Below are positions 25,164 to 33,159 of a stretch of DNA of 64,000 bases, piece after piece. Position 1 is the first letter of the stretch. The number at the start of each line of letters is the position of its first letter. Under the pieces are notes generated by a model, which saw only the letters and a program-made list of their open reading frames with translations, ran no database searches and was not told the origin of the DNA. Where the stretch lies: the NCBI RefSeq assembly GCF_005047355.1, contig NZ_SUMC01000014.1, forward strand, positions 60,503 through 124,502. Reading direction: 5' to 3'. The translations under genes and the position numbers were made by a program. The DNA is from Actinacidiphila oryziradicis. Its GTDB lineage: Bacteria; Actinomycetota; Actinomycetes; Streptomycetales; Streptomycetaceae.

Positions 25164-25250
25164 CGCGATCGACTCGGCGAGCAGTTGTCCGGTGAGCGGG
25201 CCCAGGGCCAGGCCCCACATGTTGTGCCCGTCGCAGAAGGCCGCACCCTC
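25164..25250 (-). pseudogene. C-terminal remnant of a DadA-like FAD-dependent oxidoreductase
   Basis: In the minus frame that runs into the DyP gene, AAFCDGHNMWGLALGPLTGQ and LLAESIAT match the GHxMxGLxLxPxTGxLLAE segment near the end of D-amino-acid dehydrogenases. The remainder is absent. It is immediately adjacent to an amidase scrap in the opposite orientation. Confidence 0.5.
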
Positions 25251-25259
25251 AGCGGCCCC

Positions 25260-25367
25260 GGCGGTTGCACGGCCGGGGGCCTGCCGGTCGGGGTCCAGCT
25301 CGTCGGACCCCCTCGCGCGGACTTCGCCTTCCCGCAGGCCGGCCACGCCTTCGAGCAGGAGACCCGG
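25260..25367 (+). pseudogene. C-terminal remnant of an amidase-signature enzyme
   Basis: The plus frame reads TAGGLPVGVQLVGPPRADFA and FPQAGHAFEQETR, the conserved end of amidase-signature family proteins (GLPVGxQLVGxxxADxxLLxxAxxFE). No Ser-Ser-Lys catalytic region is present. It abuts the TetR gene. Confidence 0.6.
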
Positions 25368-25376
25368 AACGGGGAT

Positions 25377-26060
25377 TCATTCCCGGCGGGCTTCGCCGCC
25401 GAGATAGCCGCGCAGGAGGCGCTTGCATTCGGCGATCAGGGCCAAATCGCCCTGGGGATCCGTGCGGAAAGCGAGGCGGAGGACGGCGTCGGCACATTCG
25501 AGTGCGACGCGCATGGCGGTGCGGACGGCGGAGCGGTCCTGCCCGGCGCCCGGAGCGCCGGGGGCGAGGAGGTCGGCGCCGAAGACCCAGAGTCGTTCGG
25601 CGACGGCGGCGTTGTTGTCCAGGACGGCGTCCAGCAGGTGGATGCTGCCGGAATCGTCGCCGCCGACGAGGCCGAAGTCCACCACGCCGAAACCGGGAAG
25701 GGCACGGCGCATGGCGACGTACTCCTCCACCGCCAGATCCACCAGGGCGCCGATGTGCGCGGGCCGTTCGGCCTCGGTCCGGCGGGCGAGCCGGTCGATG
25801 TACTGCTCCAGGTTGCGGTGGGCCAGCGCGCCCAGCAGTCCCTGGAGGTTGGGGAAGAACTGGTAGAGCGTGCCGATGGGCACCCCGGCACGGAGGGCTA
25901 TGGCCTTGGTGGTGAGGCCGCCGTGACCGACCTCGTCAAGGAGGACGGCGCAAGCGTCCAGGATCCGCTCCACGCGTTCCTGACTGCGCTGCTGGACGGG
26001 ACGGCGGCGCACCGGACCGTCAGCGGGGAGGGAAGCCTGCATGACACCACTCTGCCCCAT
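25377..26060 (-). CDS. TetR/AcrR-family transcriptional regulator
   Basis: 227 aa from ATG 26060 (ATG 26042 also possible; neither has a strong ribosome site). The N-terminal helix-turn-helix is RRRPVQQRSQERVERILDAC, LTTKAIALRAGVPIGTLYQFF, the canonical TetR DNA-binding domain. The C-terminal part is the usual ligand/dimer domain and is poorly conserved. The gene is divergent from the GH1 beta-glucosidase, with a GTGAG-n5-CTCAC dyad between them, so it probably represses both itself and the glucosidase. Confidence 0.9.
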   Translation of the reverse strand: MGQSGVMQASLPADGPVRRRPVQQRSQERVERILDACAVLLDEVGHGGLTTKAIALRAGVPIGTLYQFFPNLQGLLGALAHRNLEQYIDRLARRTEAERPAHIGALVDLAVEEYVAMRRALPGFGVVDFGLVGGDDSGSIHLLDAVLDNNAAVAERLWVFGADLLAPGAPGAGQDRSAVRTAMRVALECADAVLRLAFRTDPQGDLALIAECKRLLRGYLGGEARRE

Positions 26061-26087
26061 TGAGCACACGGTCGGCGAAGGACTAAC

Positions 26088-26102
26088 GTGAGCGCCACTC
26101 AC
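26088..26102. promoter_or_regulatory. TetR-type operator between tetR and beta-glucosidase genes
   Basis: GTGAG (26088-26092) and CTCAC (26098-26102) form a perfect inverted repeat with a 5-bp spacer in the 76-bp divergent intergenic region. Its position, 28-49 bp from both start codons, fits repression of both genes. Confidence 0.5.
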
Positions 26103-26136
26103 ATTTCTCCCGCCCGGGGCAAGGATCGGACCGCCG

Positions 26137-27501
26137 ATGTCAGCACCGCAACCCCCGCAGCTCCCCGCCGGTTTCAGCTGGGGAGCGTCCACCGCCGCGT
26201 ACCAGATCGAGGGCGCCGCGACCGAGGACGGCAAGGGCGTCTCCATCTGGGACGCCTTCACCACCCGCCCCGGTGTCGTCCGCGACGGCCACACCGGCGC
26301 GGTGGCCTGTGACCACTACCACCGCTGCCACGAGGACGTCGCCCTGCTGAAGGGCCTCGGCGTGGACGCCTACCGCTTCTCCTTCGCCTGGACCCGGATC
26401 CAGCCCGAGGGCCGCGGCGCCGTCGAACCACGCGGCCTGGGCTTCTACGACCGCCTGGTGGACGAGCTGCTGGAATCCGGCATCACCCCCGTCCCCACCC
26501 TCTTCCACTGGGACCTGCCGCAGGCCCTCGAGGAGGACGGTGGCGGCTGGATGAACCGCGACACGGCGTACCGCTTCGCCGAGTACGCCGGGATCCTCGC
26601 CGAGCGCTTCAGCGACCGGGTGGGCCGCTGGATCACCCTCAACGAGCCCTTCATCCACATGGCGTTCGGCTACGCCTTCGGCGTGCACGCGCCCGGCCAG
26701 GCCCTCATGGTGGACGCGCTGCCCGCCGCCCACCACCAACTGCTCGGCCACGGCCTGGCGGCGGCGGCCCTGCGCGAACACGGCGCGAGCGAGGTGCTGA
26801 TCACCAACAACTGCACCCCGGTCCGGCTGCTCCCCGGCGCGGACGAGGCCGACCGCGCCGCCGCGCAGGCCTATGACGCCCTGCACAACCGGCTGTTCAA
26901 CGACCCGCTGCTGCTTGGACGCTACCCCGACATGTCCGCGTACGGGAGGAGCGAGGACCTGGGCGGCGTGGTCCGCGACGGCGATCTGGCCGTCATCGCC
27001 GCGCCGCTGGACGGCCTCGGGATCAACTACTACAACCCGACCTGGATCACGGCCCCCGGCCCCGAGGCGGGCCTGCCCTTCGACATGGCCGAGCCGAAGG
27101 AGGAGTACGAGCGCACCGCCTTCGACTGGCCGGTCGTCCCCGACGGCCTGACCGAGCTGCTGGTGGCGTTCAAGGACCGCTACGGCGATGCGCTGCCTCC
27201 GGTCTGGGTCACCGAGAACGGCTGCTCCCAGCCGGACGAGATGGTCGACGGCGTGGTGGACGACCAGGCCCGGATCTCGTACTTGTCCTCGCACATCGAC
27301 GCGGTGGCGGAGGCGGTGGCCCAAGGCGTCGACGTCCGGGGCTACTTCACCTGGTCACTGCTGGACAACTTCGAGTGGGCCGAGGGCTATCACCAGCGCT
27401 TCGGCCTGGTCCACGTGGACTACGACACCCAGGCACGCACGCCCAAGGCCTCGTACTCCTGGTACCGGGACCGCATCGCGGCACACCGCACACCGCGCTG
27501 A
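26137..27501 (+). CDS. GH1 beta-glucosidase
   Basis: 454 aa, full length. It starts with the GH1 signature FSWGASTAAYQIEGAATEDGKG; the acid/base glutamate is in WITLNEPFIHMAFGY and the nucleophile in VWVTENGCSQPD; FTWSLLDNFEWAEGY and RFGLVHVDYDTQARTPKASYSWY complete the barrel. No signal peptide, so it acts in the cytoplasm on imported disaccharides such as cellobiose. It is monocistronic and divergent from a TetR gene. Streptomyces cellobiose genes are normally controlled by CebR (LacI type); TetR control here would be different. Confidence 0.95.
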   Translation: MSAPQPPQLPAGFSWGASTAAYQIEGAATEDGKGVSIWDAFTTRPGVVRDGHTGAVACDHYHRCHEDVALLKGLGVDAYRFSFAWTRIQPEGRGAVEPRGLGFYDRLVDELLESGITPVPTLFHWDLPQALEEDGGGWMNRDTAYRFAEYAGILAERFSDRVGRWITLNEPFIHMAFGYAFGVHAPGQALMVDALPAAHHQLLGHGLAAAALREHGASEVLITNNCTPVRLLPGADEADRAAAQAYDALHNRLFNDPLLLGRYPDMSAYGRSEDLGGVVRDGDLAVIAAPLDGLGINYYNPTWITAPGPEAGLPFDMAEPKEEYERTAFDWPVVPDGLTELLVAFKDRYGDALPPVWVTENGCSQPDEMVDGVVDDQARISYLSSHIDAVAEAVAQGVDVRGYFTWSLLDNFEWAEGYHQRFGLVHVDYDTQARTPKASYSWYRDRIAAHRTPR

Positions 27502-27556
27502 GCGGCCGGGGCGCGGTGTGCGGTGTGCCGCGATGCGGGGGCTACTACCGCGACGG

Positions 27557-28781
27557 CTACAAGGACCCCGCCGACGCCGAACGGCTGGATGCGCTGGTCG
27601 CCCGCGTTCGCGTACCTGGTGGCGGCACCCGTCGTGCGGGTGGTCCGGTCCGAGGTGGGCGGGTTTCCTCGCGCCCGAGGGCGTCTGGCCGGGCCTGGGC
27701 GCTCCGATGCCCGGCACCATCGCTCTGGTGGTGCGGGGGCGGTGGCGTCCGACGCCGGGCCGGATGTCCTTGGGCGCGCCGTCCGATCACGATGCTCGCG
27801 CAGTCGTGACCGGTGGTCTGGGGGTGGGTGGCGCGCAGCGGGGTGAGCCAGTGCCGCGCGCCCCAGCGGGAGGTGTACGCCGGATCGACGGCGACGATGG
27901 CGATGCCCCGTTCGGCGGCCATGGTCACCAGGCGGGTGCGGAGCTTGGTGGTGGGGAAGCGGGAGATGAGCTGCCGGAACCGCTTCTTGCGGCCGTGCCT
28001 CTCACGGGTCTTTGATTCGGCGAAGTCCAGGTCCTCGACCACGATCGCGCTCACGCCGGTGCGGCGGGCCCAGTGCAGCAGCCGGGTCAGGGCGATGGGG
28101 GCGCCCCCGGACGAAGTTTGGGGGAGGATCTGCGCGTCACGGTGACCGGCGGTGCCCGACAGGTCGTAGAAGAACCGGTGCGGCTGCCCGACGGGATTGC
28201 CGTGGACGTCGAGCTGCCAGGAGGCCAGGTGATCATCGTTGGCATCCACGCCGATGCAGCCGGCCGCCAGCGCGGCCTCCACAGAGAGCTGCGGCGCCGG
28301 GGCGGGCTGCCAGCAGGCCGTGAGATACCAGCGCTCGTCTTGCCGCCGCGCACCACCCGGACCCGGCCCGCGGTGGTGTCTGCCGCGATCTTGGCCCGCC
28401 GGACCTGAAAGACCTGGATGCTGGTATCGCCACCCTCACCCACCGCCTGTCGCAGCCCATCGGCGCGAAGGGCTCCAAGCGGGCGCCGGGCGGGTGCGCG
28501 GCCTGCCCCCGCCGCGCCAGCGCCCACTGGTCATGGCTGGCCTTGGTGATACTTCCGGCCCACCGCGATGAGGAGGCGGCGGTCAGCGCGCGCTTCCGCG
28601 CCGCCCACGTGTCCTTGTCGTGCCCCAGCCCGTCCCGGCACCGCCGCGCCATGTCACCCGACGCCAAGCCGCCCAGGTGCCCGCCCACCGCACGCAGCCC
28701 CCGCTCCTCATCAGCGGTCAGCCGCAGCCGGGTACGGACCGACACCCCGGAAGGCCCCGGCGCCACGAACGGGGCAGCCAT
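27557..28781 (-). pseudogene. Frameshifted TnpB-like (IS605 OrfB-related) gene
   Basis: The N-terminal part, from ATG 28781, reads RTRLRLTADEERGLRAVGGH and HDKDTWAARKRALTAASSSR. A middle part in another frame holds RRAKIAADTTAGRVRVVRGG. The C-terminal part, in the frame ending at 27557, has the RuvC-like catalytic segments GVDANDDHLASW (Asp), AIVVEDLDFAES (Glu) and GHDCASIVIGRRA (Asp), with DLSGTAGHRDAQ between. At least two frameshifts separate them. In place of the TnpB zinc-ribbon cysteines it has AYTSRWGARHW. No flanking TnpA gene or IS ends were recognised, as is common for this lone Streptomyces family. Confidence 0.72.
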
Positions 28782-28812
28782 CACCCGCAACACCCCCACC
28801 CCAACCACCCCC

Positions 28813-29175
28813 TCACCCCAGGAGACCTGAACCGTCCTCGCGCACCGGCAGCGTCGCGGTGTTCTCGACGTGCAGCCGGTACGCGGTGGCCTCGCCCATC
28901 CGGTTGCGCGCCTGCGCGCTCTCGATCCGCCAGTGCAGCGCCCGGTCGGCGTCATTGCGCCGGCCCGCCGCGGCCTCGCTGGCGATCGGTGTGGAGAGGG
29001 TACGGCAGGCGTTCCCGTACGGGTCCAGCGCCCGGTCCGGCTCGGGCTGGGCGGTGACCTCCTTGAGCCGGCACAGCGGGCCGTCGACGGCCATGTCGAG
29101 CCGGACCGCGAAGAAGTGCTGGTGGGTGGTGACAGCCACGTTGGGCGCGACCCGGCGGGCGTAGGCCGGGTGCCA
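28813..29175 (-). pseudogene. Internal/C-terminal fragment of a copper amine oxidase
   Basis: The minus frame reads APNVAVTTHQHFFAVRLDMA then VDGPLCRLKEV and DPYGNACRTLSTPIASE, aligning with the His-x-His copper site and following strands of copper amine oxidases (compare HHQHFFCVRIDMSIDGP in the intact gene at 54274-56256). The topaquinone tyrosine region and the third copper ligand are missing. It is fused out of frame to the cyclase remnant. Confidence 0.7.
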
Positions 29176-29569
29176 GGCCGACCCACGCGGCGGACTTCCA
29201 CGGAGTGCGCAACACGGTCGCGGAGTTGGTGGTCCGCAGCAGCACCCGGACCTCGTCGCCGATGTCGCCAAGACCGGCTGTGTCCAGGTCCGCGGCGGTA
29301 ATCTGCTCCTCGACGTGGGTGAGGTCCAGGACCCGGGCCGGTCCGTTGAGCGCGGCCAGGTCGATCTGGTCGACGGTCTTGCCACCGTCGACGAAGTGGG
29401 CCGGTGCGTCGATGTGCGTGCCGGTGTGTGCCCCGATGCGCCATCTGCTCACGTTCGAGACAGCACCATCGGCCCGTGACTCCACGATCTCGATCTCGGG
29501 GCGGCGACCCCAGTGCAGCATCCCGGGCCTGATCGGCACGGAGATGTCGAGCGCCCTTGCCAAGTCCAC
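29176..29569 (-). pseudogene. 5' fragment of a cyclase-family (kynurenine-formamidase-like) hydrolase
   Basis: From ATG 29569 the frame reads ALDISVPIRPGMLHWG, SRWRIGAHTGTHIDAPAHF and VLDLTHVEEQITAADL, the N-terminal half of the metal-dependent cyclase family with its HTGTHxDxPxHF metal motif. After about 130 residues (RVLLRTTNSATVLRTPW) the family match ends and amine oxidase sequence begins in another frame. The hydrolase is therefore truncated. Confidence 0.72.
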
Positions 29570-29708
29570 TGCAACCTGCTACTGGATACATATAGAATCA
29601 TCTTGGATCCAAAATCGCCATAGTTGATCCACCCGGATGTGCGTGACACACTCCCCCCGCAGTCGTGCCCGGACCGGGCCGAATGACCGAAAGGCCGGAC
29701 ACACTCCG

Positions 29709-30392
29709 ATGACCCCAGAGACCGGCGAAGCCCCCCTCGTCGACGAGATCGCGGCCAGCATCCGGGATCGGATCATGAGCGGTGAGTTCGCGATCGGCGC
29801 CCCGCTCCGCCAGGCAGCGCTGGCCGGGGAGTTCGGGGTGAGCCGCACTCCTGTGCGTGAGGCCCTGCGCCAGCTCCAGCACGGCGGCCTCATCGAGGTC
29901 CATCCCCATCGCGGCGCCGTTGTCCGGGTGCCCGCGCCGTGGGAGGTGCGGCAGGCGTACGAGGTACGCGCCGAGCTGGAGGGCCTGGCCGCGCGCCGCG
30001 CCGCCGACCGGCTCTCCTCCGCCGAGCTCGACCGCCTGCGGCACCACAACGAGGTGCTGCGCGCCGCCCTCGGGGAGGGCGGCTCTCCGGTCACGGCGAA
30101 GGCCAATGACGAGTTCCACACCACTGTATGTGCCGCCGCCGACAACGCCTGGCTGGTCAGAATGGTGGCCCAGGTCAACGAGAGCTTCCCGCGCAACGTC
30201 TCGTCGCTGGTCCTCACCGAGAACGAGCGGCACCGGCAGGAGAACGTCCAGCAGCACGACGCGATCATCACCGCGCTGGCCGCCGGTGACGCGGACCGGG
30301 CCCGGGACGCCATGCACGCGCACATCATCAGCTCGGGCAGGCATCTGGCCGCGTGGTACGAGCGCCGCTCGCAGTCGGTCTTCCGGGGCTGA
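29709..30392 (+). CDS. GntR-family regulator, FCD (FadR-type) subfamily
   Basis: 227 aa from ATG 29709; 24 additional codons upstream are open but atypical of the family. The winged helix is IAASIRDRIMSGEFAIGAPL, RQAALAGEFGVSRTPVREALRQLQHGGLIEVHPHRG. The all-helical FCD domain follows (QAYEVRAELEGLAARRAADR; NDEFHTTVCAAADN; HDAIITALAAGDADRARDAMHAHI) with the conserved Asp and His metal/ligand positions. Such proteins answer carboxylates. It lies next to the cyclase remnant and converges on the CitB-type response regulator, so it may once have controlled the lost cyclase. Confidence 0.92.
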   Translation: MTPETGEAPLVDEIAASIRDRIMSGEFAIGAPLRQAALAGEFGVSRTPVREALRQLQHGGLIEVHPHRGAVVRVPAPWEVRQAYEVRAELEGLAARRAADRLSSAELDRLRHHNEVLRAALGEGGSPVTAKANDEFHTTVCAAADNAWLVRMVAQVNESFPRNVSSLVLTENERHRQENVQQHDAIITALAAGDADRARDAMHAHIISSGRHLAAWYERRSQSVFRG

Positions 30393-30477
30393 ACAGCCGG
30401 GCCGGGGACAGGAAGTCCAGGTCCGGCCGGGGCAGCCCGCACGCCATGTCGGCCAGGGCCGCGCCGATTGCACCCGG

Positions 30478-31161
30478 TCAGACCGCCGCGCGATAGCGGT
30501 GTTCGGGGCGGCCGGCGGCGCCGTAGCGGAACTCCAGGTGAGCCAGCCCTTGGCGGACCAGATAGGACAGATAGCGCTGCGCGGTGGGGCGGGAGATCCC
30601 GGTCGCCTCGGCGACCTCTGCTGCCGACAGGTCGCGTTCCCGCACCGCCTCGCGGACCAGCGCGAGGGTAGGGGCGGAGAGTCCCTTCGCCGGCGCCTGC
30701 GGCACGGGCGCGGGACGGACGACGCTGAACAGGGCGTCGACTTCGGCCTGGTCGGTCTCTGCGGCCAGGCCCAGTGAGTGGACGCGGTCGTGCAGTTCCC
30801 GAAAGGCGGTCAGCCGCTCGCTGAACGCGGCGAAGCCGAACGGCTTGACCAGGTACCCCACCGCACCGAGCTTCATCGCCGAACGGACCGTGGCCACGTC
30901 CCGTGCTCCAGTGATCACAATGGCGTCGGGCCGGGCACCCCCCGCGTTGCCGGTCAGCTGGTGCAGCACATCGAGTCCGCTTCCGTCGGGCAGGTGGACG
31001 TCCAGAAGCAGCAGATCCGGCTGGAGTTCGCGAGCCGCCAGCACGGCCATCTCGACCGTCGATGCCTGACCGACCGCCTCGAATCCCTCGGTGCGGGCCA
31101 CGTAACGGGCGTGGATGCCGCTGACTCGGAAGTCGTCGTCCACGACCAGAACTCTGATCAC
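30478..31161 (-). CDS. CitB/DcuR-type response regulator
   Basis: 227 aa from GTG 31161, which overlaps the kinase stop by 4 nt (GTGA). The receiver domain shows the acidic pocket VVDDD, phosphoacceptor Asp in LLLDVHLPDGSG, and LVKPFGF with the conserved Lys. The C-terminal domain (LSAAEVAEATGISRPTAQRY and GLAHLEFRYGAAGRPEHRY) is the winged helix used by CitB/DcuR regulators. It should activate target genes when phosphorylated by the adjacent kinase; the NitT/TauT-type transporter upstream is the nearest candidate target. Confidence 0.93.
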   Translation of the reverse strand: MIRVLVVDDDFRVSGIHARYVARTEGFEAVGQASTVEMAVLAARELQPDLLLLDVHLPDGSGLDVLHQLTGNAGGARPDAIVITGARDVATVRSAMKLGAVGYLVKPFGFAAFSERLTAFRELHDRVHSLGLAAETDQAEVDALFSVVRPAPVPQAPAKGLSAPTLALVREAVRERDLSAAEVAEATGISRPTAQRYLSYLVRQGLAHLEFRYGAAGRPEHRYRAAV

Positions 31162-32831
31162 CAGCGATCGTCTCCCAACGCTGCAAGTTCGAACAGGTTT
31201 GCCTTGGCGATCTGAGCGGCAGGGGCCGGGTCGCTGTCGTACAGCGGAAGCGTGACGGTGAACACGGCGCCGGCCCCCCTGCTCACCGTGATCGTCCCGC
31301 CGTGGTGCTGAACGAGTCGATTGACCAGGGCCAGCCCGAGGCCACGCCGTGCCGTTCCCCGGTCCGGCCGGGTCGACCAACCGTCCTCGAAGATCGATTC
31401 GACGGCTTCGGACGGCACGCCCGGACCCGAGTCCGCGACCTGGACCGTGATCGCGGATCGCGTCTCCAGGAGCGACAGGCGCACATGTGCGGCTCCCGGT
31501 GCAGCAGCTTCGGACACCGCCGCGTCCACCGCGTTGTCCAGAAGGTTGCCGACGATGGTGAGCAGCCCGCGCAGATGAGGCGGTTGCTCACCGAACTGCG
31601 ACTCCTCGGTAAGGGTGATCCTCACCCCGCGCTCGGCGGCGACCGTGGACTTCGCCACGATCAGTCCGACCATCAGAGGGTTGCCGACTCGTTGCCGTAC
31701 CGACTCCGTCAAGGCGGGTTCGGCTCCGGCCGACTCCACCGCGTACTCCAAAGCAGCCTCGTGCTCACCCAGGTCCAGGAGCCCGGCAAGGATGTGCATG
31801 CGGTTGGCGAACTCGTGCTGCTGGGCGCGCAGGGCGTCGGTGAGCCCGCGCACCGAGTCCAGCTCGCGTAGCAGTCCGACCATCTCGGTGCGGTCGCGCA
31901 CGGTCACCACCGCCCCGAGTTCGCGCCCGTGCAGCCCGACCGGCATCCGGTTGACGACCAGGCAGTACCGGTCAGTGAGCACGGTGAGATCGTTGCCGGT
32001 GAGGGTGCCGTCCAGGGCATCGCGCAGGCGGCCTTCCGGGAGGACCTCCTTCGGCTGCAAGCCCAGCGCCGTGTCGATCTGCAGCAGCCGCCGGGCCTCG
32101 TCGTTGACCAGGGTGATCCTGCCACGCGGGTCGAAGGCGATCACGCCTTCCCTGATGCCGTGCAGCATCGCCTCCCGGTCCTGCAGCAGCCCGGCGATCT
32201 CCTCCAGTTCCAGGCCGAACGTGGACCGCTTGAGCTGCCTGGCCAGCGCGTACGAGGCGGCGCAGCCGACCGCGAGGGCGATGCCGGCGTACAGCGCGAA
32301 GGTGGGCAGTTCCCGCCAGAGCTTTCCCGCGGCGTTGTTCTCCGGGATACCGACCGAGACCTCGCCGATCACGCCGCCCGAGGGGCCCAGGAGCGGTGCC
32401 TTCCCGTTGGCCGATCGACCGGTGGCCCCCTGGTCGATGCCTACGTGTCCCTTCCCGTCGAGTACGACGATCGGTTCGGCGACCCGCCGCCCGACGAGTC
32501 CGATAACCGGATGGGAGTGCCGGATGCCGTTCAGGTCGATCACCACTACGTAGGAGGCCCCGGCGGAGTGGGCGATCCGCTCGGCGGTCGCCTGCACAAG
32601 GGATCCGCTGGCTGGGTCTGTCATGCCCTCGCGGATCTGCGGGTCCCCGGCCGCCACCTGGGCGATGGACAGCGCGCGCTGCTCGTACTCGTTGTCGAGT
32701 TGAGCGCGCTGCGCCCAGGCGAACAGGATGAAGCCGATCACGCTGGTCACTGCGAGGATCGCCACTTGACTGGCCAGGATCCGGGTGGACAGCCTTCGGC
32801 CTTGGCGCCGTCTTGGTGTCCTTGGGAACAT
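31158..32831 (-). CDS. CitA/DcuS-type sensor histidine kinase
   Basis: 557 aa. Transmembrane helix 1 (~residues 20-40), an extracellular sensor of PAS-like CitA/DcuS type (~41-175; VVVIDLNGIRHSHP), helix 2 (~178-197), a cytoplasmic PAS domain (~215-320; GIREGVIAFDPRGRITLVND), the Spo0B-like phosphoacceptor LRAQQHEFANRMHILAGLL with His339, and an HATPase domain (IVGNLLDNAVDAAV, VADSGPGVP, GRRGLGLALVNRLVQHHGG). Family members sense di- and tricarboxylates. Coupled by overlap to its regulator, and 328 bp downstream of an ABC transporter operon. Confidence 0.94.
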   Translation of the reverse strand: MFPRTPRRRQGRRLSTRILASQVAILAVTSVIGFILFAWAQRAQLDNEYEQRALSIAQVAAGDPQIREGMTDPASGSLVQATAERIAHSAGASYVVVIDLNGIRHSHPVIGLVGRRVAEPIVVLDGKGHVGIDQGATGRSANGKAPLLGPSGGVIGEVSVGIPENNAAGKLWRELPTFALYAGIALAVGCAASYALARQLKRSTFGLELEEIAGLLQDREAMLHGIREGVIAFDPRGRITLVNDEARRLLQIDTALGLQPKEVLPEGRLRDALDGTLTGNDLTVLTDRYCLVVNRMPVGLHGRELGAVVTVRDRTEMVGLLRELDSVRGLTDALRAQQHEFANRMHILAGLLDLGEHEAALEYAVESAGAEPALTESVRQRVGNPLMVGLIVAKSTVAAERGVRITLTEESQFGEQPPHLRGLLTIVGNLLDNAVDAAVSEAAAPGAAHVRLSLLETRSAITVQVADSGPGVPSEAVESIFEDGWSTRPDRGTARRGLGLALVNRLVQHHGGTITVSRGAGAVFTVTLPLYDSDPAPAAQIAKANLFELAALGDDRW

Positions 32832-33098
32832 CGTCTCTCACCGCTTGACTCTCGACTGGCACCATTGCCACGCCCGTGGAGCGATTATCACTGGTCAGGG
32901 ATGATTTGCCCAGCCCCTGACCGCTGAGCAGAACGCGCATAACGTGCTTGTGCCGGAGGCGCAGTCCAGATCCTGGCCGCCACCCGGCGCCCTCCCGACC
33001 TGGTTCGCGGGGCTGTCCGACACGGGGCGGGTCAGCCGGCACAGGAAGAACGGCCGGCACCCGGGCTCGGGGCACCGGGCGGCGGCCGGAGAGGTGCC

Positions 33099-33149
33099 GT
33101 AACCAGCGTCGGATCCAGGCTGTCCAGGACTGGATCCGACGCTGGTTAC
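33099..33149 (-). terminator. Perfect 19-bp stem hairpin after ABC operon
   Basis: GTAACCAGCGTCGGATCCA (33099-33117) is perfectly complementary to 33131-33149 around a 13-nt loop. It starts 10 bp after the stop of the binding-protein gene and lies before the kinase gene. It most likely terminates transporter transcription or limits read-through into the kinase-regulator pair. The rest of the 32832-33159 gap shows no gene. Confidence 0.8.
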
Positions 33150-33159
33150 GTGGTCGGGG

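Noticed and set aside
29579-31186. Long minus-strand open frame overlapping the GntR gene
   Set aside because: It covers the GntR coding region antisense and the response-regulator gene out of frame; only those two genes show family motifs.
33099-33149. Perfect inverted repeat as an insertion-sequence end or recombination site
   Set aside because: It is a single hairpin directly after an operon with no second copy or recombinase nearby; a terminator is the simpler reading.
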